Shown here piece by piece: positions 32,208 through 41,287 of a DNA stretch of 64,000 nucleotides; within the stretch, counting starts at the first letter, position 1; every line of letters starts with the position of its first letter. The position numbers and the translations under genes were made by a program. Under the pieces are notes generated by a model that was not told the DNA's origin, did not search any database, and saw only the letters and a program-made list of their open reading frames with translations. Origin of the DNA: Mucilaginibacter sp. (GTDB taxonomy: Bacteria > Bacteroidota > Bacteroidia > Sphingobacteriales > Sphingobacteriaceae). The stretch is taken from the NCBI RefSeq assembly GCF_025359345.1, contig NZ_JANYGQ010000013.1, forward strand, positions 62,001 to 126,000, given 5' to 3'.

Positions 32208-34997
32208 CTATTTTTTAATGGTGAGTTTTTTAACCGTATACCCCAGGTTACCGTTCATATCCGTCCCCTCAACAATCATGGTATAGGTTGACGCACTACC
32301 GGCCGAATAAAACGACACGCTTGCTTCGCCGTTGCTATCGGTAACTATGTTGGGCTCCCAGTTAATTGTCGAGCGTAAATCGGGTATTTTTCCGATGGCA
32401 TCCTTTACCAGGTATTTGGGTTTGTAAAATTGCTTTGGCCAGCTTATGGGCAAAGGTTTATACAGGTAAACACCGGGCGTATTGTCTATTATTGGCCCAT
32501 GGCCCGAGCGGGTGGTTATTTCGATAAATGCTACGCTACCTAATTGGCATTCTGGACAAAAACGACGGTAATAACTCAATGCATTTTTTGATGTGGTCAT
32601 CACTTCAATCCCTTTTATATCTTCCGCAGTGTGGTTTTTAAGATAGGCTATCACATCGTCAGTAGTATCCGGATGAATCACTGTCCTTAAATCATACCCA
32701 TCTATTATAAACCAGGATGCAAGCCCATCAACCGCGTAATACGGGACCCCCTTCTTATATTTCAACCGGAATCCATTTACTTTTTCGAGCAGCACATCCA
32801 GGAATGTTTTCTTTCCCTGCTTTTCTACTTCTTTTTCGTCAAGCACTATATCGGCATTGCCCGGCCCGTTTAAATTTTGCGAATCTTTCACAATTTTTTT
32901 TGCGGTGATTTTTACTTCTTTTAAAATATGGCCGCCATCCGGCGCGTATTCTTGCTGTTTGGCCACTTTGTTTGTTTTGGTATAATTAAGCAAAGTGGTA
33001 TCGCTGTTAACATACCAGGGCGCCAAAGGCGGAAATTCTGATTTTGCATAGTCCGGCGGTTTTACTTCATCAATGTTGACAATTACATTAAAGCTTTTAC
33101 CCCGTTTGTTAACGGCCTGCACAATAAACACCGGCGTATCAACGCGGGGGAAACGGGTAAATGAGAACCGGCCATCGGGGCCGGTAAGCGTATCTTTAAT
33201 AATCTGCGGACTTTTGGAAAGGAGCAGCACCTGGGTGCCTTTTAAATTTTTGTTGAATACATTGGTAATACGACCGCTAACTTTCAATTCCGGTTCGGCT
33301 TCAAATTTTGGCGGTTGTTTTAAGTCGTAACTAACCCAGCCTTGTGTAAGCAGCAGGTTATCCAAATCGTTCCAAACAGCCGGCTTATTTGCCGAAAAAT
33401 AATAGCCTGGCTGTTCGATATATCCTCTTATATCCGAAGTAAGCAAAAAGCGCGACAGGATATTTTCGCTATTCAAACTATCTGCTTTTACCTGCGCATC
33501 ATCAGTAACAGCCATTGAGAAACTGCCTGTAACCGGCTTTCCACTCGCATCAGTTATTTTTAATTTTATGCCGATACTGTCGCGGGTATCATAAACAGTT
33601 TTACCGGTATTTAGGCTGATGCTGAGGTTATCATCGTGGTTAATAAAAACAAGGCGCTCGTTTAAAGGCGCTTCTTTCGTTGTCATCAACACAAAATGGG
33701 CAATACCCGACGGGAACAAGCTTTTGGCAATTTTTTTAGTTAGATACCTGCCGTCATGAAAACCCACAACCGCCGCATAGCAGACGATACCCCTTGCTTT
33801 ACCTATTAAAAAATAACTGTTGCCGGCGGCGGCGATATCGGCCGTTGCGCCTATCACCACGTCAAGCGAATCGCTTTCGCCGGTATTGGTTACATGTAAA
33901 ACGGTACCCGAACTTTTTACAGCCGGCAGCTGAACGGTTTTAACTATACCGCCCGGAAAAATGATCTTAGCGGTATAAGTTTCGCCAGGCACTACATCTA
34001 AGTTGAAACTGCCCATACCGTTGTGGGTAGTCGTAAGCCGTGAGACCGGCACTTGATTTTGATTAAATATGCCGCCGGATATGTCGATACCCCTGCCATC
34101 TTCGTCAATTGCTTTAAACCCGATTTTGGATACTGTACCAGCGACCAGGTTGCCCCCCTCGGGCATAAATTGAATATCTGCATTTTCTGCCCGGTTTAAT
34201 GGGATGGGGATAATGGCCTTTTTGTCTTTTGTGTCGCTGGTGGCCACAATTGCTAAGTTGGATGCTTTTTCGGGTATACTGAAGTTAACATCCAATGCGC
34301 CATCAACCCCCGTTTGCAGCTTTTGGTTATACAAGCGTTTGCTGCCTGCTATAACCTGCAATTGCAGCGGCTTAACTGCATAAGCCGTTTTATTAATATC
34401 GCTAAACAGCAGCTTAACATTTGCCGTGCTTACGCCATTTGCAGTTGTTTCCCCTATAGTTGAATTTACCAGTAAGCTGCTTTCGCCCGCATTGCTGATG
34501 TAAAACTGTTTGGTAAAAAAGCCGTCGTCGCCATAATTGCGCATCCAGGTGGTATAGGCCTTTAGGGTATAGGTGCCCGCCGTAAATTCTTTATCGCTTA
34601 AGCCAATGTTGCCCCAGGTTAAGCCTTCGCCAACCGGGAAACGGTATTGTTTGACCACTTTGCTGCTATCGTTCAAAATATCAGCATAAATAAACCCGCT
34701 TTTTACCGACGGCACCAGGTAGCTGGCATTCAAAAGGTAGGCCTTAAACCATAGCGTATCGTTGAGGGCGTAATAAGGCTTATCAAATTGCAGGTAAAGT
34801 TTTTCGATGCCTGCTTTTTTATTCAGACTATCGGATGTGGCGGCGATTTTTAACAGGATAGTGTTTAAGTTGAGCCTTTTGTCACCGGTTAACGTGCCGG
34901 ACATTGAATTGGGGCTGGCATTAAATTGCGCGACACAAATAGCCGGCAAAACAACCAAAAGCAAAGCAGTTAAAATGCAATGCCTGGTTTTATACAT
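32208..34997 (-). CDS. MG2-domain protein with TonB-receptor plug-like domain
   Basis: 929 residues from ATG 34997 (a TTG at 35021 is the longer option), with signal peptide MYKTRHCILTALLLVVLPAICVA. Macroglobulin-like domains start at about 50 (EKLYLQFDKPYYALNDTLWF). A carboxypeptidase-regulatory-like beta-sandwich follows near 590 (KVSGRITNVFNKNLKGTQV). A plug-like domain lies at about 720-860: DEKEVEKQGKKTFLDVLL, IIDGYDLRTVI, EDIKGIEVMTT, VAFIEITTRSG. No 22-strand barrel follows; the chain ends with an MG/BMG-type domain (NWEPNIVTDSNGEASVSF). Likely a periplasmic or surface protein. It shares this mixed architecture with the 2150-residue macroglobulin 4 kb away. Confidence 0.85.
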   Translation of the reverse strand: MYKTRHCILTALLLVVLPAICVAQFNASPNSMSGTLTGDKRLNLNTILLKIAATSDSLNKKAGIEKLYLQFDKPYYALNDTLWFKAYLLNASYLVPSVKSGFIYADILNDSSKVVKQYRFPVGEGLTWGNIGLSDKEFTAGTYTLKAYTTWMRNYGDDGFFTKQFYISNAGESSLLVNSTIGETTANGVSTANVKLLFSDINKTAYAVKPLQLQVIAGSKRLYNQKLQTGVDGALDVNFSIPEKASNLAIVATSDTKDKKAIIPIPLNRAENADIQFMPEGGNLVAGTVSKIGFKAIDEDGRGIDISGGIFNQNQVPVSRLTTTHNGMGSFNLDVVPGETYTAKIIFPGGIVKTVQLPAVKSSGTVLHVTNTGESDSLDVVIGATADIAAAGNSYFLIGKARGIVCYAAVVGFHDGRYLTKKIAKSLFPSGIAHFVLMTTKEAPLNERLVFINHDDNLSISLNTGKTVYDTRDSIGIKLKITDASGKPVTGSFSMAVTDDAQVKADSLNSENILSRFLLTSDIRGYIEQPGYYFSANKPAVWNDLDNLLLTQGWVSYDLKQPPKFEAEPELKVSGRITNVFNKNLKGTQVLLLSKSPQIIKDTLTGPDGRFSFTRFPRVDTPVFIVQAVNKRGKSFNVIVNIDEVKPPDYAKSEFPPLAPWYVNSDTTLLNYTKTNKVAKQQEYAPDGGHILKEVKITAKKIVKDSQNLNGPGNADIVLDEKEVEKQGKKTFLDVLLEKVNGFRLKYKKGVPYYAVDGLASWFIIDGYDLRTVIHPDTTDDVIAYLKNHTAEDIKGIEVMTTSKNALSYYRRFCPECQLGSVAFIEITTRSGHGPIIDNTPGVYLYKPLPISWPKQFYKPKYLVKDAIGKIPDLRSTINWEPNIVTDSNGEASVSFYSAGSASTYTMIVEGTDMNGNLGYTVKKLTIKK

Positions 34998-35309
34998 TAC
35001 AGGTACACTTTTATTATCCAATTTAAAAGCAGTTTAAGGGTTATGCGGTATAAGGCCGGGCCGGTTTATAATTAGTACTAATCTAGGCAATTTCCGTTTG
35101 ATTGTGGCCCGCGTCTGTAAGTTCCGCATCAAAACATTTATGTTAAGCAACTAAAGCGCATATTTTGTACGTATATCATACAGCTATACAATAATTTAGG
35201 CTGAACGGCATTAATTAGGCTTAATATTTTTACTTTTAGGTTCTGCAAAACATAAAGCAGTAAATTTTTCGTTATCCAATTTAATATTCACAAGGTATAC
35301 AAATAACAC

Positions 35310-36407
35310 ATGGGGAAAGTGTACGCAGGATGTCGCCCGCTGATTGTTGGGGGATTGATTTTAACATTGATGATCGCATCCTGTAAAAAGGATAACAAAG
35401 TTACACCGGTTGTGCCCAAGGCAGTACCTATTGCTACGCTCGGACTGTACGAGGTACAAAGCACCATATACCGCCGGGTATTTATAGGCGTATCGGTAGG
35501 TACAGTAGCAAAAGTATATTATACCGTATTTGATACCGGCTCATCAGCCATGACGATGGATGCCGATGGCCTTATACCGGCCAACTTGATTACTACCAAT
35601 GGCTTCACCATAGCCGGCGACTCACTGCTGGTGAACGGCATTACGGTGACCAAAAAAACCGCCACCCTAACTTATGGCGATGCTACGGCAGGGATTAAAG
35701 AATACGGAAACCTTGCCTATGCTACATTGACCATTGGCGACGAAAATGGCTCAACAATCACCAAGCGCATTCCGTTTTTCCTGTATTATAAAGCGGTCGA
35801 CACACAAACAGGCACAAACCTGGGCACGCACGAAAATGATGTTTTTGGCGTAGGCCCCAATACCCGTTTCAGCAATTTAAGTATTGCCAGCCCGATAAGC
35901 TATTTCGATATGAAGGATGGGCTAACACAAGGGTTTAAACTATCGAAGTTTGACGTAAATAAATACACCTCAACCGGGACCTTTGTTAAAGATTTGCTGA
36001 CCATAGGTTTAGTGCCCGATGATATCAGTTCTTCTTCAGGTTTTGTGATGCACAATCTTACGCAGACGACGGCGGGATATTCTCCCAATATACCGGCATC
36101 AATTACATTTAATGGTAAAACGATTCAGGGAACGCTCCTGTTTGATACCGGTACACCGGCGTTTGCCAACATTGAAGACCCCGGTGCCACGGCAAACCAA
36201 ACGCAACTGCCTGCCAACTCCGTGGTGAAAATAACCACCGGCTCTGGTTTTAGCTATACATACACCACCACCAGCGACTATAACTTAACGCAGGTTGATA
36301 ACCCCAACTTTACCAAAGACCCGCGCACTATATTCAGCATCGACTTTTTTAACGATAACGAGTTTTTGCTGGATTATACCAACCATAAAATTGGATTGAA
36401 GAATTAA
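35310..36407 (+). CDS. Lipoprotein with pepsin-like aspartic peptidase fold
   Basis: 365 residues with a lipobox (LTLMIASCKKDNK). Two catalytic-type motifs are present: DTGSS at D75-S79 and DTGT at D279-T282. Between and around them are other pepsin-family (A1) landmarks: TYGDATAGIKEYG near 121, in place of the flap region with Y122; VFGVGP near 179, like the GILGLG turn; and a C-terminal FFNDNEFLLDYTNHKIGL, like the FxxxYxVFD...IGFA ending. Size and motif spacing fit a two-lobed enzyme. Bacterial pepsin homologues are known but uncommon. No prosegment is evident. The gene stands alone. Confidence 0.78.
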   Translation: MGKVYAGCRPLIVGGLILTLMIASCKKDNKVTPVVPKAVPIATLGLYEVQSTIYRRVFIGVSVGTVAKVYYTVFDTGSSAMTMDADGLIPANLITTNGFTIAGDSLLVNGITVTKKTATLTYGDATAGIKEYGNLAYATLTIGDENGSTITKRIPFFLYYKAVDTQTGTNLGTHENDVFGVGPNTRFSNLSIASPISYFDMKDGLTQGFKLSKFDVNKYTSTGTFVKDLLTIGLVPDDISSSSGFVMHNLTQTTAGYSPNIPASITFNGKTIQGTLLFDTGTPAFANIEDPGATANQTQLPANSVVKITTGSGFSYTYTTTSDYNLTQVDNPNFTKDPRTIFSIDFFNDNEFLLDYTNHKIGLKN

Positions 36408-36720
36408 TCTATCAACACTTTGATCTGGCGAAGAAGAATGTCTTTGGGAACGATCAGGTCATATAGCCCCGAAAACGCACTGAATTGTGTTTGTTGTCGA
36501 GCTAACATCTAAAAGGCTTCAGATTACCCTTTTACGATACAAAAAAGGAGTAGAAAAACGATGCTTTCTGCTCCTTTTCTCATCCATCAATACTAACAGA
36601 CTTTTTCAGTACCCTTCGTAAAAACGGGTCACCTTTTTTATTGCCGTAATAAAATGGTACAATAGTATTAGTCGCCAATTGATGGATTGTTTAATTTAGG
36701 GTGTTTATATTTTTTTGGAT
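36408..36720. other. Gene-free stretch with one terminator
   Basis: 313 bp between two plus-strand genes. It holds the hairpin terminator at 36543-36578 and an AT-rich right half that probably contains the promoter of the esterase gene. No clear TAnnTTTG box was found. Confidence 0.5.
36543..36578 (+). terminator. Hairpin terminator after the pepsin-like gene
   Basis: A 14-bp stem (AAAAGGAGTAGAAA pairing with TTTCTGCTCCTTTT, one G-T pair), an 8-nt loop and a T-rich tail, about 135 bp past the stop at 36407. Confidence 0.7.
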
Positions 36721-37800
36721 ATGATAAAACGGCTAAGCTGCCTTGCGCTAATAATATTGGTTTATAAATTTTCATTGGCTTCAACCAAAGGCGATGCACT
36801 CAAATTTTATAGTGCCGATAATTCCAATATCCGTTACGTGGGCCGCGTCGATTTTTCAAACAAGCTGAAGCCGCGTATTTGGGCGCCGGGCGTTTACATA
36901 CAGGCAAACTTTAAAGGTACCCAGTGCGAAATTATTTTGACCGATGAAGCGCTTGGCGGAAATAATCTCAATTACCTGGAAATTGTTATTGACGGCAACA
37001 AACCGTATCGCATACAAACCACCGGTAAAGAAAATGTAATAAAGGTACCAGGAGGATTACCTGACGGTGAGCACACTATTTTGATTTGTAAAGACACAGA
37101 ATCGAATATTGGTTATATCGATTTCGTAGGGTTTAAGTGCGAAAAGCTGTTGCCCTTGCCGGCCAGGCCCAGGCGAAAAATAGAATACTTTGGCGACTCG
37201 ATTACCAGCGGCACAGGTATGGATCAATCGGCACTCCCCTGCGGCAAAGGCCAATGGTACGACCAGCACAACGCCTACATGAGCTATGGCCCGCGCACCG
37301 CCCGCAACCTCGATGCCGACTGGCAGCTTACCGCCCTGGCGGGTATTGGCCTGGTGCACAGCTGCTGTAATTTAAAAGTGGTGCTGCCCCAAATAGTTGA
37401 TAAGACTTTTATAGTGGCCGATTCTATCACCTGGAATTTTAAAAATTACCAGCCCGATGTGGTGACCATTTGTATAGGGCAGAATGACGGGCCGCAACAG
37501 GATTCGACCTTTTATTGCAGTACTTATGTAAAGATGCTAACTGCCATGCGGCAGCATTATCCCAGGGCTGATATTGTTTGCCTGAGCAGCCCCATGGCGG
37601 ATGCAACCTTAACTGCAGTATTACAGCGTTACCTAACCGGCATTGTGGCGTATATGAATGCTAATGCTGATAAAAAAGTGTCGAAATACTTTTTCTCCCG
37701 CCAATACCATAACGGTTGCGGCGGACACCCGGATATTGATGACCATAAACTGATTGCCGATGAATTAACGGCGTATATTAAGCAGTTGAAGAATTGGTAG
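36721..37800 (+). CDS. Exported CE2-type carbohydrate esterase (SGNH hydrolase)
   Basis: 359 residues from ATG 36721; a TTG two codons upstream is less likely. A signal peptide (MIKRLSCLALIILVYKFSLA) is followed by an N-terminal jelly-roll domain to about 145 (IRYVGRVDF, GVYIQANFKGTQCEI). The catalytic SGNH domain has S160 in YFGDSITSG, CIGQND near 252 and H336 in GGHPDIDDH. This two-domain order is that of family CE2, which removes acetyl groups from plant or bacterial polysaccharides. It is flanked by a convergent PepSY-like gene. Confidence 0.88.
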   Translation: MIKRLSCLALIILVYKFSLASTKGDALKFYSADNSNIRYVGRVDFSNKLKPRIWAPGVYIQANFKGTQCEIILTDEALGGNNLNYLEIVIDGNKPYRIQTTGKENVIKVPGGLPDGEHTILICKDTESNIGYIDFVGFKCEKLLPLPARPRRKIEYFGDSITSGTGMDQSALPCGKGQWYDQHNAYMSYGPRTARNLDADWQLTALAGIGLVHSCCNLKVVLPQIVDKTFIVADSITWNFKNYQPDVVTICIGQNDGPQQDSTFYCSTYVKMLTAMRQHYPRADIVCLSSPMADATLTAVLQRYLTGIVAYMNANADKKVSKYFFSRQYHNGCGGHPDIDDHKLIADELTAYIKQLKNW

Positions 37801-37867
37801 AGACACAATACGTTGTGTCTCCCTCTAATCATATATAGTTCGGAGACGTAAAGCATTGCGTCTCTAC
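37797..37867. repeat. Two GTAGAGAC-type hairpins (family copy 1)
   Basis: Hairpin one pairs AGACACAA with TTGTGTCT at 37800-37820. Hairpin two pairs GGAGACG.AA with TTGCGTCTC at 37842-37866. Together they fill the gap between convergent genes and could terminate both. Similar hairpins lie at 38392-38415 and 56210-56236. Confidence 0.8.
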
Positions 37868-37870
37868 GGG

Positions 37871-38299
37871 TTAATCCTTCTTTATAAAATTGCCGTTTTC
37901 GTCAAAAATCAGGTCTTTGCCTTTTATTTCGGCTTCATACATGGTTTTGCCTGCGGCATCGGTTACTTTGCCTGCCTCCTTAATTTTTGCCCCGTTATAA
38001 TGGGCCTTAATGTAGGGTGCAATGCTTTTTGGTAAGTCGCTTACCGGAATCGCCTTTACAATTTCAATAAATGCACCCGTTGGCGTAAACATTACCGAAT
38101 TATCCTCACCCGATTTACCCCCCCAGTTGGCTTCGTAATTGCCTTTTTCTTTTTCCCAGCTAACTTTTGCAGCAGCGGGATATTTCTTCATTAAGGCCTC
38201 TTTTACCACTGCAGGTACGTCCTTAGTTTTTAGATCCTGCGCTTTAAGATTGCTCGCTACGGCCAAAATAATGGCGGCTAATACTAATGCTTTTTTCAT
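37871..38299 (-). CDS. Periplasmic PepSY-like (DUF2874) protein
   Basis: 142 residues with signal peptide MKKALVLAAIILAVASNLKAQ. The mature part is one PepSY-like unit: VPAVVKEALMKKYPAAAKVSWEKEKGNYEANW, VMFTPTGAFIEI, then a second half-unit (LPKSIAPYIKAHYNGAKIKEAGKV, YEAEIKGKDLIFDENGNF). Such small proteins are abundant in Bacteroidota. They resemble beta-lactamase-inhibitor-like folds and are often regulated by surface stress. Function unknown. Confidence 0.87.
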   Translation of the reverse strand: MKKALVLAAIILAVASNLKAQDLKTKDVPAVVKEALMKKYPAAAKVSWEKEKGNYEANWGGKSGEDNSVMFTPTGAFIEIVKAIPVSDLPKSIAPYIKAHYNGAKIKEAGKVTDAAGKTMYEAEIKGKDLIFDENGNFIKKD

Positions 38300-38391
38300 G
38301 ATTAATTGGTTTATTTTATCAATAGTAGCCAGTTAATCTGTAGAAAGGTTGGTTGTTCTTTGTAGAAAAATTGGATTAACCTCTTCTTCAA

Positions 38392-38415
38392 AGACGCAAA
38401 GTATTGCGTCTCTAC
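38392..38415. repeat. GTAGAGAC-type hairpin (family copy 2)
   Basis: AGACGCAA-AGTA-TTGCGTCT forms an 8-bp perfect stem, extended by CTCTAC on the right. It lies between the PepSY-like gene start and the small plus-strand gene, so it is not placed as a terminator. Confidence 0.8.
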
Positions 38416-38472
38416 GATAAAAATGGTCAAACACGGGTTATTATCGTTATCTTTATCAAAATCACCGTGCTC

Positions 38473-38754
38473 ATGATCCTGTTCTCCAGAAGAAACTTAC
38501 ATTACACCGACTATAAATGGACTGCGTACGCGCAAAACGATCCGCATGTTAACGGCAAGCCGGATGATACACTTTTTAACAAGGAAGAAGGCAACGAGGT
38601 TGTTTACCTGATAAACAAACTAATGATTTTTTGGGATTACCGCTTTGCCAATACCGGCAATAAGATGGAAAAACTCATCCACGATAAACTCCCCCCGGAA
38701 TTAACCAAACAAGAAGAAGTGCAGGTTTGGCTGAAGGAAAATTTAAAATTCTAA
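38473..38754 (+). CDS. Small conserved-looking protein of unknown function
   Basis: 93 residues from ATG 38473 (MILFSRRNLHYTDYKWTAYA). A longer frame starts at TTG 38404, but that codon lies in the GTAGAGAC hairpin. A TATCTTTA box at about 38448-38455 fits a promoter 18 bases before the ATG. The chain has balanced charge and helical segments (VVYLINKLMIFWDYRF, LTKQEEVQVWLKENLKF) and no signal peptide. I do not recognise the family. Confidence 0.55.
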   Translation: MILFSRRNLHYTDYKWTAYAQNDPHVNGKPDDTLFNKEEGNEVVYLINKLMIFWDYRFANTGNKMEKLIHDKLPPELTKQEEVQVWLKENLKF

Positions 38755-38882
38755 CCGGGATTCAGCGGATTTAACAGATTATTCCGCGATAAAGAAAGGA
38801 GCTGTGCAAGCACAGCCCCCTCCGTATTAAGACTTCATAATCTTTCAATAAAAATCCATCTAATCCTGTAAATCCCGGTTAC
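38751..38882. repeat. Inverted repeat, ACCGGGATTCAGCGGATTT family (copy 1)
   Basis: Left arm AACCGGGATTCAGCGGATT (from 38753) pairs with AATCC...TAAATCCCGGTT at 38852-38880. The centre carries a GC hairpin, AGCTGTGCAAGCACAGC (38800-38816), a probable terminator. The right arm supplies the last base of the arm to the stop codon of the minus-strand gene ending at 38879. A related copy lies at 48471-48624. Confidence 0.75.
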
Positions 38883-39526
38883 CATTTATCGCCCCAGGGA
38901 TCTTTTATATTATATTGTTTCAGTACCTCCGCCGGTACGCCATCCCATTTGCCAGGGGCATTGCCAGCGTAGCCCAGGTCGTCGATGCCTATTTTGCTGG
39001 TATAAAAGCCTGAGGCAGTTAAATCGCGCATGCGATTGAAAAATGATACACCTTGTGCCATTTCGGGTTTTGCCTTTTTGGGGTAGGCAATTTCGGTAAC
39101 CATTTCAATTTGCTGGCTGCTGCTTGCATCAACAAAAGTTTTACCATAACGGTTTAAACATTGCAGATCAAGCCAGCGGAGTCCGCCGCGCACAGGTGTT
39201 TGGTGATCGGGCATATCTTTTACGATAAACTCGATAAACGCCGGCACCTTAGCGTCAGATGCGCTACCTGAGCGGGCGTCTTTGGGGATAATAATATCGC
39301 CCAAAACGGTTATAGTAGCCATCTCGTGATCGGTAAAAAACTTGTCGGCATTAAGTTTTTTATCCCGCTCAATTTCAAATGGCTGGCGCCCGGCGTTGTC
39401 GGCAGCGGCGCCGGTATCCTTATTGTCTTCGGCTAACTTATTGTTATTGGGCTTACAGGCTTCCAGCAGCACCCCTGCCGATAATGTGCCTATACCTAAA
39501 GCCTTTAATGATTCGCGTCTGTTCAT
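38879..39526 (-). CDS. Gluconate 2-dehydrogenase subunit 3 family protein
   Basis: 215 residues. The N-terminus MNRRESLKALGIGTLSAGVLL has a twin-arginine-like start and then a possible lipobox, LLEAC. The mature part has the subunit-3 core ATITVLGDIIIPKDARSGSASDAKVPAFIEFIV and ends with KWDGVPAEVLKQYNIKDPWG. This small subunit escorts and stabilises the flavin subunit of membrane-bound GMC dehydrogenases, often carrying it through the Tat path. It lies 14 bp after the GMC gene, a fixed partner in this family. Confidence 0.9.
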   Translation of the reverse strand: MNRRESLKALGIGTLSAGVLLEACKPNNNKLAEDNKDTGAAADNAGRQPFEIERDKKLNADKFFTDHEMATITVLGDIIIPKDARSGSASDAKVPAFIEFIVKDMPDHQTPVRGGLRWLDLQCLNRYGKTFVDASSSQQIEMVTEIAYPKKAKPEMAQGVSFFNRMRDLTASGFYTSKIGIDDLGYAGNAPGKWDGVPAEVLKQYNIKDPWGDKW

Positions 39527-39540
39527 GTTGTTATAACTGA

Positions 39541-41283
39541 TTAAACGTTAGTTTTTTTACGTTGAGATAAAATGTATTCGGCGGTACGCATGCTCAGGGC
39601 CAAAATTGTCCAGGTGGCATTTTTATCGCCCTGCTGTACAAAAGGCGCGGCGTCAACCACAAAAAGGTTTTTGCAATCATGCGCCTGGCTGTATTTGTTC
39701 AGTGCCGATTTCTTCGGATCGTCGCCCATACGCACGGTGCCCACCTCGTGTATAATCATACCCGGGGCCTCCAGACCGTAGCTGGTTTCTTTACCTGCCG
39801 GCGGGCCATAAATAGCGCCGCCCATATTATGCATTATCTCCTGGAAGGTATCCTGCATGTGTTTGGCCTGGTTTATTTCGTAATCGCTCCACTTGTAGTG
39901 AAAACGCAACACCGGGATGCCGAATTTATCAACCACGTTAGGGTCAATTTCGCAATAGTTATCATAACGGGCAATAGCTGTACCACGCCCAGCCATTCCG
40001 AAGCCTGTTCCGTAAAAACGGCGATAGTCATTCTTTAAGTCGGCACCAAAGCCACCGGCCTCTTTCATTTTACCATCTTTGCCTGGCACTACACCATTCA
40101 TGTTTTGTATGCCGCCGCTAAAGCCGTAACCGGGCATATGGAGGCCTCCGCCAAACTCAATATGGTAGCCGCGCGGGAAGTTCAGTTTTTTATTGTCATA
40201 AACCCAGGGGCCATAAATATGTACGCTGCCCACGCCGTCTTCGTTATAGCGTTTGCGGTCCATCAATTCGGGCAGCCATCCGCCTGCGCTCGATCCGGTA
40301 GAATCGTGCAGGTAACGGCCTACTACGCCGCTGCTGTTTGCCAGTCCGTTAGGGTGCCTTGATGATTTTGAGTTGAGCAACAACCTGGCCGACTCGCCGG
40401 CGCTTGCGCCTAAAATCACCATGCCGCCTTTTACCTGGTATTCCTGCATATCATCTTTACTGATGTATGATACGCCTGTTGCAAGGCCGTCAGCATCGGT
40501 AAGCACCTCGCGCACCATGGCGTTTGGTATTACCTTTAAATTACCTGTCTTTATTGCCGGGATAACCAGGCACGATGATGACGAAAAATCGCCATAAATT
40601 TTACAGCTGCGCCCGCATTGCCCGCAGAAGAAACAAGCGCCGCGGTCTTTATTACCAGGCAATGCTTCAGTAAGTACTGAGCCACGACCAGCAATTACTT
40701 TTACGCCGGCCTTTGCCGCTCCTTTTTTAATATAAAGCTCATTAAGTCTTGGTTTCGGTGGCGGAAGGAAAATACCATCTGGTTCGTTCGGCAGGTTTTC
40801 AACCGTACCGTATACGCCAATCAAACGGTCGACTTTATCATAAAATGGTTTTACGTCTTCGTAGCTGATTGGCCAGTCGTCGGTTAAGCCGTCGATGTGA
40901 TGACCTTTAAAATCATCCGGGCCCATCCGTAGTGATATGCGGCCCCAATGGTTGGTGCGGCCACCCAGCATACGCGAGCGGAACCAGTGAAATTCGGTGT
41001 TATCTTTTGTGGTATATGGCTCTCCTTCAATTTCCCAGCCGCCGTAGGCAGCGTCAAAATCGCCAAAGTAGCGGGTAGTGCCTGCACCGCGGCGGGCAGA
41101 TTCGTACGGCCATTTAAGCTGCATGGAATCTTTCGCCGGGTCGAAAAACGGCCCCGCCTCCAACATTAAAACTTTTAAACCGGCATGGGCCAACACATAC
41201 CCCGCCATACCGCCGCCTGCACCGGAGCCTACAATAATGGCATCATATACGGTTGACGACTTTTTTATTTGTATATCGTTCAT
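39541..41283 (-). CDS. GMC-family flavoprotein dehydrogenase with Cys cluster
   Basis: 580 residues. The FAD site is VGSGAGGGMAGYVLAHAG (18-35) with the LEAG acidic end; GGRTNHWGRISLRM follows at 107. The C-terminal active-site pair is the His in IHEVGTVRMG and the Asn in GDKNATWTI. C217, C220, C223 and C227 form a CxxCxxCxxxC cluster (ACFFCGQCGRSC) of the type that holds an Fe-S centre in glucose or glucoside 3-dehydrogenases. With the subunit-3 gene and the DUF1080 gene this supports oxidation of a glycoside at C3. It has no signal peptide; export probably occurs bound to subunit 3. Confidence 0.92.
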   Translation of the reverse strand: MNDIQIKKSSTVYDAIIVGSGAGGGMAGYVLAHAGLKVLMLEAGPFFDPAKDSMQLKWPYESARRGAGTTRYFGDFDAAYGGWEIEGEPYTTKDNTEFHWFRSRMLGGRTNHWGRISLRMGPDDFKGHHIDGLTDDWPISYEDVKPFYDKVDRLIGVYGTVENLPNEPDGIFLPPPKPRLNELYIKKGAAKAGVKVIAGRGSVLTEALPGNKDRGACFFCGQCGRSCKIYGDFSSSSCLVIPAIKTGNLKVIPNAMVREVLTDADGLATGVSYISKDDMQEYQVKGGMVILGASAGESARLLLNSKSSRHPNGLANSSGVVGRYLHDSTGSSAGGWLPELMDRKRYNEDGVGSVHIYGPWVYDNKKLNFPRGYHIEFGGGLHMPGYGFSGGIQNMNGVVPGKDGKMKEAGGFGADLKNDYRRFYGTGFGMAGRGTAIARYDNYCEIDPNVVDKFGIPVLRFHYKWSDYEINQAKHMQDTFQEIMHNMGGAIYGPPAGKETSYGLEAPGMIIHEVGTVRMGDDPKKSALNKYSQAHDCKNLFVVDAAPFVQQGDKNATWTILALSMRTAEYILSQRKKTNV

Positions 41284-41287
41284 TCTG

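Noticed and set aside
38404..38472. Longer N-terminus for the small protein ending at 38754
   Set aside because: The TTG is in a GTAGAGAC hairpin and the extra residues precede a plausible promoter box; ATG 38473 is better.
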